Counted from the stretch's first letter, positions 26,717 to 37,083 are shown. The stretch: 63,217 bases of DNA from Bacteroidales bacterium (GCA_012522795.1 JAAYJT010000002.1:83443-146659), one strand, 5' to 3'. Numbers and translations are program-made. The notes: generated from the sequence alone by a model not told the origin.

Positions 26717-27742
26717 ATGCAAAACAATTACAATAAGCATATTATAAGTTTGAAAGCAGCTATTTTATCAGCCGCTTTTTTCGTTTTTCAAACTATGGCT
26801 TTCGGACAAATGACCTTAAGCCTTGGTAATATTGTAAGTTGTAATAATAATGAAGTTAATATTTCGCTTCAGGTATCAGAATTCAATGAAGTAAATGCAA
26901 TTACACTAAAAATTCAAATTGACACTCTATTTTGCAATTATAAGGGATTGACCAATCCTAATAGTAAGTTAGCAGGAGGAAATCTGATAGCGAATACCAG
27001 TTATACGGATTCTTTTGCTTTGATTAATATTTCCTGGCAAAGTATGTCGCCAATAACTATATCAAACGATAAGCTTTTTGATATAGTACTTAATTATAAA
27101 GAAGGTAGCAGCAGTTTGAGTTTTACTGGAGGATGTGAAATTGCCAGCGGATTAACTCCTGTTGAAAATATTAACTACCTAAACGGTTCAATTAACAAAC
27201 AGCCACAATCATTATTTATTGCTGAAGGTGAAACTGCAATATTTTCAGTAAATTACGATAATGAGAGCACTTATTTATGGCAATTTAATTCAGGCGAAAG
27301 ATGGATAGATCTAAGTAACTCACCAACATATTCCGGTGTTTTCTCGCATGAATTGGTTATCAGTAATACTACTTTGGATTTAAGTAATAATACATATCGC
27401 TGTATCGTTAATCATATTGAATGTGAAATTATTAGTTCTCCGGCAACTTTAAAGGTTTCGCCAATGAGTATTAATGAGCATAACAATCAACCTGGTATTT
27501 TAAACGTGTTTCCAAACCCAAACCATGGGATTTTACATTGTGAGGTTAATTCGCCATTAGAACATATAGATATTTCAATTGTTGATATGCTTGGTAATAA
27601 ACTTTGGGTAAGAAATTACAAAGACCTGCCTGCCAATTATTCTGAAACCATTAATACAGGATTTTTGAAGCAAGGAGTCTATATTTTACAGCTCATTAGC
27701 GATGAGATTGTTCAAAGTACTGTAAAAGTGATTATAAAATGA
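26717..27742 (+). CDS. Cohesin-like T9SS cargo protein
   Basis: 341 residues. A signal peptide ends near MAFGQ. Residues of about 32-160 form a cohesin-like domain (VNISLQVSEFNEVNAITLKI, then SNDKLFDIVLNYKEG). Residues of about 162-250 resemble an Ig-like domain with paired cysteines (TYLWQFNSGERWIDLSNSPT, then YRCIVNH). The C-terminus from about 262 is a type A T9SS sorting domain (VFPNPNHGILHCEVNS and GVYILQLIS). It is first in a four-gene operon. By the family the cohesin fold binds dockerins, but it also serves as a general surface domain, so the partner is unknown. Candidate partners are the dockerin-like modules next door. Confidence 0.82.
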   Translation: MQNNYNKHIISLKAAILSAAFFVFQTMAFGQMTLSLGNIVSCNNNEVNISLQVSEFNEVNAITLKIQIDTLFCNYKGLTNPNSKLAGGNLIANTSYTDSFALINISWQSMSPITISNDKLFDIVLNYKEGSSSLSFTGGCEIASGLTPVENINYLNGSINKQPQSLFIAEGETAIFSVNYDNESTYLWQFNSGERWIDLSNSPTYSGVFSHELVISNTTLDLSNNTYRCIVNHIECEIISSPATLKVSPMSINEHNNQPGILNVFPNPNHGILHCEVNSPLEHIDISIVDMLGNKLWVRNYKDLPANYSETINTGFLKQGVYILQLISDEIVQSTVKVIIK

Positions 27743-27771
27743 ACCTAAAATAACAAATGAGAAATTAAATT

Positions 27772-29115
27772 ATGAAGACAAAATTTTTACGACTGTTAAC
27801 AAAGGTATTAGCCTTTTTATTCATCACGCTTGCTACTTCATCGGCAATTATGGCTCAGTCTGAACTAAGTGTCGGAGCAGTAAGCAGTACTCCGGGAGAG
27901 CTTGTAGCTGTTCCGGTAAATGCAAGTGGTTTTACTGGTGATCTGAATGCTGTAACATTAAAACTTGATTATGATAACAGTATTCTAACATTCACAGGTA
28001 TTTCTTTATTGCAACCTCAAACGGGATTGGTTGCTAATGCTTCCGGAAGTACTTTAACTATTGTTAATTCAATTATCGACGATCCCTTTCAAATTAATGA
28101 CGGATTGTTGTTAGAACTTAATTTTATTTATGACGGTGGAGGGATTGCAAACATTTCTTTCAAACCTGGGACAGAAATATTCAATCCTAACCTGGAACCA
28201 TTAGATCTGGTTCTAATAAATGGAAGCGTTTCTTCTGCCACTCCTCCTCCTATGTTAATTATTGGACAGGTTTATGCTCCTGAAGGAAGTTCGGTAACGG
28301 TACCAGTAACTGCTTCAGGTTTTGATCCTGATGTGCTAATTGGAGCTATTACATTAAAAATTGGATTCCCAGCAGGTGTTTTAGTATCAACTGCAATCAC
28401 ATCATATCAGGATTTTGATTTAAATTATTCTGCTACTCCAAATCAAATCACGCTTACATGGAAAAATCCGGCTGGTCAAATTTTAGCCAATGGGGCGCTG
28501 GTTGATTTGAAATTTAATTATTTAACCAGTGACTTAGCTGTAGTTAAATTCAATCCAGGAGTTATTATATCAGAGATTAATTATGAAACTATTCCGGTTC
28601 AATATATTGATGGTTCAGTTAGTGAAATGCCAGAGGCATATAAAGTTAGCGGATTACTTAAATATGCTAATGAAATACCATTAACATACAGCACTGTAGA
28701 ACTTTGGGATAAAACTGAAACTATTTTAATTGAAAGCACCACAACCGATGATTCTGGTATGTATGAGTTTACTGGAGTTATACCTGAAAATTATATATTG
28801 AAAGCTTCAACTACCAAGCCTGTTGGAGGTATTGATATTGATGACTTGTGGGATGTGTATGGATATCTTTATAATGGCAATCCTCCATTTTCAGGTATTT
28901 TTTTCCTGGCTACTGATTTCAATAATGATGGCATTATTGATATCGATGATTTTTGGGATCTTTACTATTATTTTGACCTTGGCGATACACCAGCCGGCTA
29001 TGTTCCATGGAGATTCGAGAGTAAGTCAATAACTGTTAGTGGAGCTGACCTGATAATAGATATTTTAGGTCTATGTTCGGGTGATGTTAATGCTTCATAT
29101 GATCCAATTCCTTAG
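27772..29115 (+). CDS. Double-cohesin protein with dockerin-like module
   Basis: 447 residues. After a signal peptide (cleavage near IMAQ) come two cohesin-like domains (about 28-153 and 157-288), with recurring VPVNASGFTGDLNAVTLKLD and VPVTASGFDPDVLIGAITLK. A carboxypeptidase-regulatory-like beta domain follows (about 294-340: SGLLKYANEIPLTYSTVELW). Next is a dockerin-like pair: GGIDIDDLWDVYGYL and FNNDGIIDIDDFWDLYYYF, the second with a D-x-N-x-D-G calcium-loop pattern. The end is GDVNASYDPIP, parallel to GDINSSF in the giant protein. There is no T9SS sorting domain, so it may be retained through cohesin-dockerin contacts with the neighbours; that is inference. Confidence 0.82.
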   Translation: MKTKFLRLLTKVLAFLFITLATSSAIMAQSELSVGAVSSTPGELVAVPVNASGFTGDLNAVTLKLDYDNSILTFTGISLLQPQTGLVANASGSTLTIVNSIIDDPFQINDGLLLELNFIYDGGGIANISFKPGTEIFNPNLEPLDLVLINGSVSSATPPPMLIIGQVYAPEGSSVTVPVTASGFDPDVLIGAITLKIGFPAGVLVSTAITSYQDFDLNYSATPNQITLTWKNPAGQILANGALVDLKFNYLTSDLAVVKFNPGVIISEINYETIPVQYIDGSVSEMPEAYKVSGLLKYANEIPLTYSTVELWDKTETILIESTTTDDSGMYEFTGVIPENYILKASTTKPVGGIDIDDLWDVYGYLYNGNPPFSGIFFLATDFNNDGIIDIDDFWDLYYYFDLGDTPAGYVPWRFESKSITVSGADLIIDILGLCSGDVNASYDPIP

Positions 29116-29144
29116 ATTATTAAGTAACCCCAAATTTTTTAAAT

Positions 29145-31202
29145 ATGAAAAGACTGATTTTACTTTTAAGTTTTATTCTGATAAGTGGTTCTGTTGTTAT
29201 GTCACAAACTTTAGCAACAGATATTTTTTCAGAAGGTAACATGAATTTACCTGCTGTTGGAAGCGAGTTTAACGTTCCGATAAATGCAATTGATTTTCCG
29301 GATGAACTTCGATATGTTGAATTTTTCTTTCAATACGATCCTGAAGTTTTAACGTTTATTGGTTTTGAAAATCCACAACATCCACCAACAGAGGTTACTG
29401 TTTGGGTTAATAATCCAAGTCAACCAGCACCTAATGTTATTAAGGTAACCTATACAGCTTTACCAATACCACCTGCTTCATTCAATATTGTGGAGCCAAA
29501 ATTGCTTGATTTTAAATTCGAATATTTAGGTGGTGATTGTGATTTAATGTTTTTAGAAGAATTTAATGGTGTAAAAACCAGATATAGAGTTGTAAATGAA
29601 ATTACACCCATCACAAGCTTTGTACATGGCGCTATTAATGGAGACTTTTCTAATGTCGTAACCGTTAAAGACGGTGCTTGGGAAGATCCATCAACATGGC
29701 AGTACGGAGTGGTTCCGGAAGACACACATAATGTAGGCATCCTTCATGGAGTTACTATTGATTCTGATGCAGTCTGTAACGATCTGACTATTGGAACTGC
29801 TGGAAGATTAACTTTAAACGATGGAGGTAATATTACCCCTGGTGGTGATGTTTTGATTGAGTCTGACAATTCCGGAACCGGATCATTTGTGAATAATGGA
29901 GATCCTGTTGTCATTAATGGAACTGTAAAACAATATATGACCGGTCAAACTGACGATGGAGAACTGGTTTGGCATCTTGTTTCTGTTCCAGTTGAATCTA
30001 TTTGGTCAGCTGATGTATTTTTTGGTTGTCATCTCCAAACCTGGGAAGAAACAGTTAGCCTTTGGAAAGATGTTCAGGAACATCCTGATGTATCACATAC
30101 AGTATTAATGGATACACCTATGAAAGGTTATGCTACTGCATATGCACTTTCAGAACCCGGTGAGGATAAAGTCCTGGAATTTGTAGGGCAATTTAATGAT
30201 GGACCTTATAGTATTGATGTTATTAACACCGGAACAAGCGGAGATGATAATCTGGATGGCTGGAATCTTGTAGGAAACCCATATCCTTCATCACTTGATG
30301 TGGATGCAGCTGGCTGGACAAAAGATCCTAGTTATGTTAGCATGGGAGTTGCTTATTGGGATGCCACTTTCGGACCTGAAGGTGGGTATGTTTATTATGG
30401 TGATGGTGTTGGACTTAACGGAGGAACACAATTTATCCCGCCAATGCAGGGATTCTTTGTTAAAGCGATTGGTGAAGGTGGAACTTATGGTGTTACCAAT
30501 GAAGCAAGGGTACACTCTGATCAACCTTTTTACAAAAGTACTCTGGATAATCTGCTTAAACTTACTGTTCAATCCAATGGTTATAGCGATGAAACAGCAA
30601 TCCGTTTTATTGAGGATGCTGAGTTAAATTATGATGGCAAATACGATTTCTTTAAATTGTTTGCTGATAATATGCCTCAGATTTATACACTTACCTCTAA
30701 TAACGAAAAACTGGCTATCAATGCTTTACCACAAATTGATGAAGACACCCATATTACTGTAGGTCTTAAGCCCGGCTTCAACGAAATAATGTCAATAGAA
30801 GCTACAAATATTGAGACCTTTAATAAGAATCTTCCTATATTACTTATTGATAATAAGGAAAATGTACAATGGAATTTGCGTGAAAATCCCATCTATAGCT
30901 TCGTTGCCAATGTAAATGATGATCCGAACCGTTTTACATTGAATTTCAAGGGTCTAACCGGAATACCAGGTATTGATCAGTCTAATATCAATATCTATTC
31001 TTACAATCAGAGAATATATGTTGATGCTGGTCAGGCAAACAGAGGAGAGATTATTGTATTAAATATTTTAGGACAAGAATTAGTTCGTGAAAAGCTTGTA
31101 AAACAATTAAATATTGTATCTTTGCCTGTTTCCCATTCATACGTTATTGTTAAAGTTGTAAGCGATCAGGGAATCAGTTCACGAAAAGTATTTGTTGATT
31201 AA
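29145..31202 (+). CDS. Large T9SS cargo protein with N-terminal cohesin-like domain
   Basis: 685 residues. A signal peptide ends near VVMSQT. Residues of about 22-165 resemble a cohesin-like domain (FNVPINAIDFPDELRYVEFF). A segment with GAWEDPSTWQYGVVPEDTHN and GTAGRLTLNDGGNIT is a beta-helical motif common in large Bacteroidota secreted proteins. A long central domain follows (GWNLVGNPYPSSLDVDAAGW). The C-terminus (NINIYSYNQRIYVDAG to VKVVSDQGISSRKVFVD) is a T9SS-type sorting domain. It is third in the operon, 29 bases after the double-cohesin gene. No catalytic residues are apparent; a structural or adhesive role is likely. Confidence 0.8.
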   Translation: MKRLILLLSFILISGSVVMSQTLATDIFSEGNMNLPAVGSEFNVPINAIDFPDELRYVEFFFQYDPEVLTFIGFENPQHPPTEVTVWVNNPSQPAPNVIKVTYTALPIPPASFNIVEPKLLDFKFEYLGGDCDLMFLEEFNGVKTRYRVVNEITPITSFVHGAINGDFSNVVTVKDGAWEDPSTWQYGVVPEDTHNVGILHGVTIDSDAVCNDLTIGTAGRLTLNDGGNITPGGDVLIESDNSGTGSFVNNGDPVVINGTVKQYMTGQTDDGELVWHLVSVPVESIWSADVFFGCHLQTWEETVSLWKDVQEHPDVSHTVLMDTPMKGYATAYALSEPGEDKVLEFVGQFNDGPYSIDVINTGTSGDDNLDGWNLVGNPYPSSLDVDAAGWTKDPSYVSMGVAYWDATFGPEGGYVYYGDGVGLNGGTQFIPPMQGFFVKAIGEGGTYGVTNEARVHSDQPFYKSTLDNLLKLTVQSNGYSDETAIRFIEDAELNYDGKYDFFKLFADNMPQIYTLTSNNEKLAINALPQIDEDTHITVGLKPGFNEIMSIEATNIETFNKNLPILLIDNKENVQWNLRENPIYSFVANVNDDPNRFTLNFKGLTGIPGIDQSNINIYSYNQRIYVDAGQANRGEIIVLNILGQELVREKLVKQLNIVSLPVSHSYVIVKVVSDQGISSRKVFVD

Positions 31203-31254
31203 TTCTACCAATTGAAGAAAATAATATAATCATCAAAATATAAAACCTAATACA

Positions 31255-31500
31255 ATGAAAAAGACGATAAGACAATTAATCCTGGTCATTTCAATAATAA
31301 GTGCCGCAGCTTTTGTAAACACCCTTTATGCACAGCCAAAACCAGGTGATCCTGGCGTTGGTGGTGGACCAGGTGGTGGTAGTTATCCAATTGGTGGAAG
31401 CGCTCCCATTGGAAGCGGTCTTGTTATTCTCCTTACTATGGGGCTTGGTTATGGAGCGAAGAAAGTTTATGATGCCCGTAAAGATCTGTCAAAAGATTAA
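31255..31500 (+). CDS. Small exported protein with glycine-rich segment and CTERM-like tail
   Basis: 81 residues. A signal peptide (to about LYAQP) is followed by a Gly/Pro-rich stretch (GDPGVGGGPGGGSYPIGG), then APIGSGLVILLTMGLGYGAKK and a basic/acidic end (VYDARKDLSKD). The short motif, single hydrophobic helix and basic cluster resemble the tripartite CTERM sorting signals of Bacteroidota (PID-CTERM and similar). The motif here is PIG rather than PID, so assignment to a named family is tentative. It is the last gene of the cohesin operon, followed by a clear terminator. It may be anchored by its tail and processed. Confidence 0.75.
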   Translation: MKKTIRQLILVISIISAAAFVNTLYAQPKPGDPGVGGGPGGGSYPIGGSAPIGSGLVILLTMGLGYGAKKVYDARKDLSKD

Positions 31501-31608
31501 TCTTGTACTTGTTTAGAAAAAATAAGGTAAACACAAGGTTAATCAGAGTTATTAATATAGCTGCTTAAGTGCAGTTTTTAATGTAAATATTTCTCACTAC
31601 CTTGCAAA

Positions 31609-31644
31609 AAGCCCCGTTTGTCATTCGATAAACGGGGCTTTTTT
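31609..31644. terminator. Bidirectional terminator between convergent genes
   Basis: Arms AAGCCCCGTTT (31609-31619) and AAACGGGGCTT (31630-31640) pair perfectly. A T-run follows on the plus side, and an A-run precedes, giving T on the minus side. It ends the cohesin operon and also lies just beyond the stop of the minus-strand Smr gene. Confidence 0.93.
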
Positions 31645-31660
31645 AAAAAAACTCAAATCT

Positions 31661-32752
31661 TCATTTTATCAAAGTGTTTATCACCTCTATAGCTCCATAA
31701 CCATATTTTTTAAATGAAGCATTCTGTACCTGAAACTCTTCGTATTGTTTAAGAACATCAATAATGGTATTGCGAAGAGTTCCGTTTCCTATTCCATGTA
31801 TAAATATTATTCTGCGATACTGGCTTTCAAGCGCACTCTCAATGCATTGCAGAAAATAATCCTTCTGAAATTTAAGAATATCAAATTGTGAAAGCTTCGA
31901 ATAATCATCTTTTAATGCAGATATATGCAGATCTACTTCAGCCTCAAAAGGAGCAATACGATGCTTATCAATCAATGACCTTGGCTTTTCCAAGATAATT
32001 TTTGAATCCAATACCGGTTCATAACCTTCATTTTCCTCAGATTCAGATACCGACTCAACTACAGCTGACAAATTCACCATCAAAGCTTTTTCAGTTATAA
32101 AGGTATTTGTAATATAATTATCCTCTTTCAAAAAACGAGAAGCTTTTAATTGAAATACAGCATTTACAGGAATAATGATACGAGGAAGTAATTCTTTGTA
32201 GAATAACATCTGAACACTTCCATTAATCCAGGCAGGAAGTGCTTCGCGTGTAACTGTTGCTATTACAATGCCTGAAACAGCAGGAATAACATCATAATCT
32301 GCCCCTATGTATTGATTATCAGCCTGCCGTTGAAGAAAAGAGTAGATTATATCGAAATCAGTAGGATTAAATATACAAATATCAACCAAACCAGTTATTA
32401 GCCACTTTTGATCGTGAGGCCGAAAAGCAAGCCATATGTTGCTGATCTTATCATTTTTGCCTTTTCGAAGGGGGAATAATCTTTCGCCCTCATTCTCTTC
32501 ACTTTGTATGATATCGTCATTCTTCTGATCATCAATACTAAGTTTTTCTTTTTCAAATGTCTCTTCAGTTTTATTAAAAAATCCTGAAGCAGACTCTTTA
32601 CTTTCAACCCTGATTAATTCATTGATTAGAGTTGGTATTTCAAAACCATCTTCAATAGCAACACTAACCAACGAGGGGCTAATTATTTTTGTAACCACCC
32701 CGCCACCACTGGTATTCAGAAATCTAACTTTATCTCCTGGCTGAAATTTCAT
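31661..32752 (-). CDS. Smr-domain protein with DUF2027 region
   Basis: 363 residues. The N-terminus KFQPGDKVRFLNTSGGGVV is a small KOW/SH3-like segment. A middle region (about 95-245) corresponds to DUF2027. The C-terminal Smr domain (about 280-363) has the DLHISAL and IFIHGIGNGTLR motifs typical of the nuclease-like Smr fold of MutS2 relatives. There is no MutS ATPase, so it is a stand-alone Smr protein. Family members can cut or bind nucleic acids; the role in Bacteroidota is not established. It is transcribed towards the shared terminator. Confidence 0.87.
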   Translation of the reverse strand: MKFQPGDKVRFLNTSGGGVVTKIISPSLVSVAIEDGFEIPTLINELIRVESKESASGFFNKTEETFEKEKLSIDDQKNDDIIQSEENEGERLFPLRKGKNDKISNIWLAFRPHDQKWLITGLVDICIFNPTDFDIIYSFLQRQADNQYIGADYDVIPAVSGIVIATVTREALPAWINGSVQMLFYKELLPRIIIPVNAVFQLKASRFLKEDNYITNTFITEKALMVNLSAVVESVSESEENEGYEPVLDSKIILEKPRSLIDKHRIAPFEAEVDLHISALKDDYSKLSQFDILKFQKDYFLQCIESALESQYRRIIFIHGIGNGTLRNTIIDVLKQYEEFQVQNASFKKYGYGAIEVINTLIK

Positions 32753-32922
32753 AATGCTGGATGTATTAATAAAATACTAATGATATCAAATCTGGTTTTA
32801 GGTCATTCATGCTTAAACCGGAACAATCACTGAATTTTCCGATAATATCAGATAATCCTGACTTATATAATATCAGATGCCATTATTTATAATATATGTA
32901 ATTCAAATCTATCAGAACAAGA

Positions 32923-35070
32923 TTATCTTTTTTTCCTTGAGGCAAGCATAATCTCAAGCATCTTTAATGCGGCATCAGATATTGAGGTGCCGGGTCCAAA
33001 AATTGCAACAGCACCTGCCTTATAAAGAAAATCATAGTCTTGCGGTGGGATTACTCCTCCTACAATAACCATTATATCCTCACGTCCATGCTTTTTAAGT
33101 TCTTCTATTACCTGAGGAACAAGAGTTTTATGGCCTGCAGCCAGACTTGAAACACCAAGGATGTGCACATCATTTTCAACGGCTTGTTTAGCTGCTTCAG
33201 CAGGGGTTTGAAATAATGGTCCTACATCAACATCAAAGCCAATATCAGCATAACCTGTTGCAACTACCTTTGCACCGCGATCGTGTCCATCCTGTCCCAT
33301 TTTAGCAATCATTATCCGGGGACGGCGACCTTCAATGCCGGCAAATTCATCAGCAAGAGCACAAGCCTTTTGGAACAGATCATCATCTTTTGATTCTGAG
33401 GAGTAAACTCCGGAAATACTTCTTATCACAGCTTTATATCTCCCATAAATTTTTTCAAGAGCAGTTGAAATTTCACCTAATGAAGCATGCTTACGAGCTG
33501 CATCAATGGAAAGCGCCAATAAGTTACCTTCATTTGTTTCAGCAGCTTTAGTAAGAGCATTCAATGCAACTTCCACTTCATTATTGTTGCGGTTATTGCG
33601 TAATTCTGCCAATCTTTTTATTTGTGAATTTCTTACAGCAGTATTGTCCACTTCCAGGATTTCGATAGGGTCTTCTTTTTCAAGCCTGTATTTATTAACA
33701 CCAAGAATAGTATCCTTTCCTGAATCAATATGAGCCTGACGACGTGCAGAAGCTTCTTCTATCCTCATTTTTGGGATTCCGGTTTCTATAGCTTTTGCCA
33801 TACCACCAAGTGATTCGATCTCCTGGATAAGATCCCATGCTTTATGTGCGATCTCATGAGTAAGAGATTCAATATAATATGAACCTGCCCAGGGATCTAC
33901 TGCCTTACAAATATTGGTTTCTTCCTGTAGATATATCTGGGTATTACGTGCTATTCGGGCAGAAAAATCAGTGGGAAGTGCTATGGCTTCATCCAAAGCA
34001 TTGGTATGTAATGACTGAGTATGTCCCAATGCTGCTGCAAGCGCTTCAATACAGGTTCTTGTAACATTATTGAAAGGATCCTGTTCAGTAAGGCTCCAAC
34101 CAGAAGTTTGACTATGGGTTCGTAAAGCCATTGATTTAGGATTTTTAGGGTTGAACTGTTTAACAATTTTTGCCCACAACATACGTGCAGCACGCATTTT
34201 GGCAATTTCCATAAAATGGTTCATGCCTACAGCCCAGAAAAATGAAAGACGAGGAGCAAAACTATCAATAGGAATTCCGGCTGCTATGCCTGTGCGTATA
34301 TATTCCAATCCGTCAGCCAGGGTGTATGCCAGTTCAAGATCAGCAGTAGCACCTGCTTCCTGCATATGGTAACCACTGATACTTATTGAGTTGAACTTTT
34401 TCATATTCTTTGAAGTAAACTCAAATATATCAGCAATGATTTTCATGGAAGGCAAAGGAGGATAGATATAAGTATTGCGAACCATGAATTCTTTAAGAAT
34501 ATCGTTTTGGATTGTACCTATAAGCTTATCGAGTGATACACCCTGTTCTTCAGCGGCTACAATATAAAATGCCATGATTGGAAGCACAGCTCCGTTCATG
34601 GTCATTGACACCGACATTTTATCAAGTGGAATCTGATCGAACAGGATTTTCATATCAAGAATTGAATCAATAGCCACACCAGCTTTCCCAACATCGCCAA
34701 CAACGCGCTCGTGGTCAGAATCATAACCGCGATGTGTAGCAAGATCGAATGCTACTGATAATCCCATTTGACCTGCTGCCAGATTTCGCCGATAAAATGC
34801 ATTGGATTCTTCGGCTGTGGAAAAACCGGCATACTGACGTATAGTCCACGGACGCATTACATACATTGTACTATAAGGCCCGTGCAAATAAGGAGGAATT
34901 CCGGCAGCATACTGCAAATGTTCGATACCGGCTAAATCGTCGGCAGTATAAATAGGTTTTACTTTGATCTGTTCATTTGTAAACCATTCGTACCCAGAAG
35001 TTCCTTTTAGGGTTTCGGCTTTTGGAACTGAGAACTCACTGAATTTTACTTTGCTGAAATCTGGTCGCAT
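32923..35070 (-). CDS. mutB: Methylmalonyl-CoA mutase large (catalytic) subunit
   Basis: 715 residues. The N-terminal TIM-barrel domain contains the substrate region [17 protein letters not shown] and [16 protein letters not shown]. The C-terminal cobalamin-binding domain carries [20 protein letters not shown], with the DxHxxG motif that supplies the lower histidine ligand, and [12 protein letters not shown]. It interconverts (R)-methylmalonyl-CoA and succinyl-CoA using adenosylcobalamin, which in this phylum serves propionate formation or breakdown. It lies 84 bases downstream of mutA, the partner subunit, in one minus-strand operon. No G-protein chaperone (meaB/argK) or epimerase is in the window. 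Confidence 0.97.
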   Translation of the reverse strand: MRPDFSKVKFSEFSVPKAETLKGTSGYEWFTNEQIKVKPIYTADDLAGIEHLQYAAGIPPYLHGPYSTMYVMRPWTIRQYAGFSTAEESNAFYRRNLAAGQMGLSVAFDLATHRGYDSDHERVVGDVGKAGVAIDSILDMKILFDQIPLDKMSVSMTMNGAVLPIMAFYIVAAEEQGVSLDKLIGTIQNDILKEFMVRNTYIYPPLPSMKIIADIFEFTSKNMKKFNSISISGYHMQEAGATADLELAYTLADGLEYIRTGIAAGIPIDSFAPRLSFFWAVGMNHFMEIAKMRAARMLWAKIVKQFNPKNPKSMALRTHSQTSGWSLTEQDPFNNVTRTCIEALAAALGHTQSLHTNALDEAIALPTDFSARIARNTQIYLQEETNICKAVDPWAGSYYIESLTHEIAHKAWDLIQEIESLGGMAKAIETGIPKMRIEEASARRQAHIDSGKDTILGVNKYRLEKEDPIEILEVDNTAVRNSQIKRLAELRNNRNNNEVEVALNALTKAAETNEGNLLALSIDAARKHASLGEISTALEKIYGRYKAVIRSISGVYSSESKDDDLFQKACALADEFAGIEGRRPRIMIAKMGQDGHDRGAKVVATGYADIGFDVDVGPLFQTPAEAAKQAVENDVHILGVSSLAAGHKTLVPQVIEELKKHGREDIMVIVGGVIPPQDYDFLYKAGAVAIFGPGTSISDAALKMLEIMLASRKKR

Positions 35071-35154
35071 ATCTTATTATTGATTTTCGATTTTTAATTA
35101 TATTTTAAGTTATAAGGCACTGTAAACGAGTATACTAAATATTTGTTTCTGATC

Positions 35155-37053
35155 TTAGTCTATTATACCAAGTTTCTTATGAAATCCGATTAAAGTAGTA
35201 AAAACATTACTTCTGATATGAATGAATTCCTCAATTCCTACTTGTTTAAAGCTTTTAATATGTTCTTTTGGATATCCTGCAAGCACTGGAATCGCCTTAC
35301 TTTCCATTTCTTTTAATTGTTTGCATATCTGAGGGACCAAATCTACATATTCTTCATCGGAACTGCAGATAACAACAATTGAAGGCTGTTGTTTCCTTAC
35401 TTCCTCAATACCTTCTTCTACTGTAGTAAAGCCTGCATTATCAACGATCCTGTATCCGGCACATCCAAAAAATCCGGTACTAAAAGCAGCGCGAGCTTTA
35501 CGCATTGCAAGATTACCAATTGTGAACAAAAAGACTACGGGCTGATCATTACCGGTTTCTATGAAAATTTCTGTTGCAAGTCTGAGATCTTCAAATTCAT
35601 CGGATAATCTGCCTGGTTGTAATGTTTTGTATTTGCTTTCCTTCTTTTGAAGCTCTTCTTCATCAGGTTGTATTTCCTGAATTTTTTCAAGCATGCGTTC
35701 TTTAAGGTCAGGATGCTGATTAGTTCCCAACAATACCATTCGTCTGTATGCAAGATCTTCAATACGTTGTTTGGCATTTTTCTCAACTTCATCCTGAACA
35801 AAGCCTGTTTTAACTGCCTGGGTCATTCCACCCAATGTTTCAACTTTTGTAAATAAATCCCATGCGTGGCTTGCTATGCTGTAAGTAAGCTGTTCAATAT
35901 AATATGAACCTGCTGAAGGGTCAATTACCTTATCAAGGTATGCTTCTTCCTGAAGTAAAATCTGCTGGTTACGTGCAATTCGCATTGAAAAATCATCTGC
36001 TTCCTTGTAAGGAACATCAAAAGGTATTACAGTAATGGAATCTACACCTCCAATTGCAGCAGCCATAGCTTCGGTTGTTGAACGAAGCAGATTTACATAA
36101 GGATCATAAACTGTTTTATTCCAGTTTGAAGTAATAACTTGTACATGAGCCATCAAAGTTTTTGTATCTGATGGTCTATACTGCTCAATCATACGAGTCC
36201 ATAACAAACGAATAGCACGGAATTTCGCAATTTCCATAAAATAATTACTTCCGGCTGATAAAATCAGGGTAATGCGTTGGGCAATATCATCAACAGGTAA
36301 ACCCCTGGCGCTCAATAATGCGGTATATTCTGATGCCGAAGCCAAAGTAAATGCAAGTTCCTGAATAATGTTTGCTCCGCTATCATGAATATAATGTCCG
36401 TTGATACTTAACAACCTGAGTTGTGGTGTCTTGCTTCGACCGACTGAAATAAGCTCATATGCCTGATCAAAGTCAGCGGATTCACTCAGGAAAAAGTTGC
36501 CATGAAGCAGGAGATAGCTAATAAGATCAAAATCAAAAGACCCCTGTAATGATTTTGGATCGAAATTTAATTCTTTACAGGCTTCAATCAAATGGTTTAA
36601 TAAAACCGGATAATTATTGCTGTTATAATAATGAATCTCGGTTTTTGCCAATGGAATACCTCTTAACAAAGTTACCAGATCTGCAACCGATTTCACTTCA
36701 CTTACATCAAGGGCAAGAGCATTGGCTCCTTTTGCAATGGCATCAAGAGCGATTCGATTTGCTTCCTGCAAATCTGAAACATCAATATCCTGACAAATCC
36801 TCCATTTATTATCCACAGTTTTATTACTCCTTACAAAAGGATAGCTTCCAGGCTGAGAGCCAATGTGTGGCAAATCTGTTAACTGCCCTGCGCGATAGTA
36901 TGGCTTAATATTTATGCCCTCAGGTGTCTTCCAAATAAGTTTTTTATCATAGTCGGCACCTTTAAGATCTTCAATTATTCTGGATTCCCATTCTTCAGTA
37001 GAAACCGGCGGGAAATCAGTAAAAAGTTTCTGATAAGTTTTATTATTATCCAT
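35155..37053 (-). CDS. mutA: Methylmalonyl-CoA mutase small subunit
   Basis: 632 residues from the preferred start MDNNKTYQKLFTDFPPVSTE. The longer frame from 37086 is rejected because a perfect TACCTTTG promoter element overlaps its first codon. The barrel domain is recognisable (ADYDKKLIWKTPEGINIKPY and DPSAGSYYIEQLTYSIA), but the C-terminal cobalamin-like domain lacks the DxHxxG motif, as usual for the non-catalytic beta subunit. It pairs with MutB in a heterodimer. The C-terminal part keeps the flavodoxin-like fold (ARAAFSTGFFGCAGYRIVD). Confidence 0.95.
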   Translation of the reverse strand: MDNNKTYQKLFTDFPPVSTEEWESRIIEDLKGADYDKKLIWKTPEGINIKPYYRAGQLTDLPHIGSQPGSYPFVRSNKTVDNKWRICQDIDVSDLQEANRIALDAIAKGANALALDVSEVKSVADLVTLLRGIPLAKTEIHYYNSNNYPVLLNHLIEACKELNFDPKSLQGSFDFDLISYLLLHGNFFLSESADFDQAYELISVGRSKTPQLRLLSINGHYIHDSGANIIQELAFTLASASEYTALLSARGLPVDDIAQRITLILSAGSNYFMEIAKFRAIRLLWTRMIEQYRPSDTKTLMAHVQVITSNWNKTVYDPYVNLLRSTTEAMAAAIGGVDSITVIPFDVPYKEADDFSMRIARNQQILLQEEAYLDKVIDPSAGSYYIEQLTYSIASHAWDLFTKVETLGGMTQAVKTGFVQDEVEKNAKQRIEDLAYRRMVLLGTNQHPDLKERMLEKIQEIQPDEEELQKKESKYKTLQPGRLSDEFEDLRLATEIFIETGNDQPVVFLFTIGNLAMRKARAAFSTGFFGCAGYRIVDNAGFTTVEEGIEEVRKQQPSIVVICSSDEEYVDLVPQICKQLKEMESKAIPVLAGYPKEHIKSFKQVGIEEFIHIRSNVFTTLIGFHKKLGIID

Positions 37054-37083
37054 TGCCTTAAACAAATATTTTGAATAGTGATG

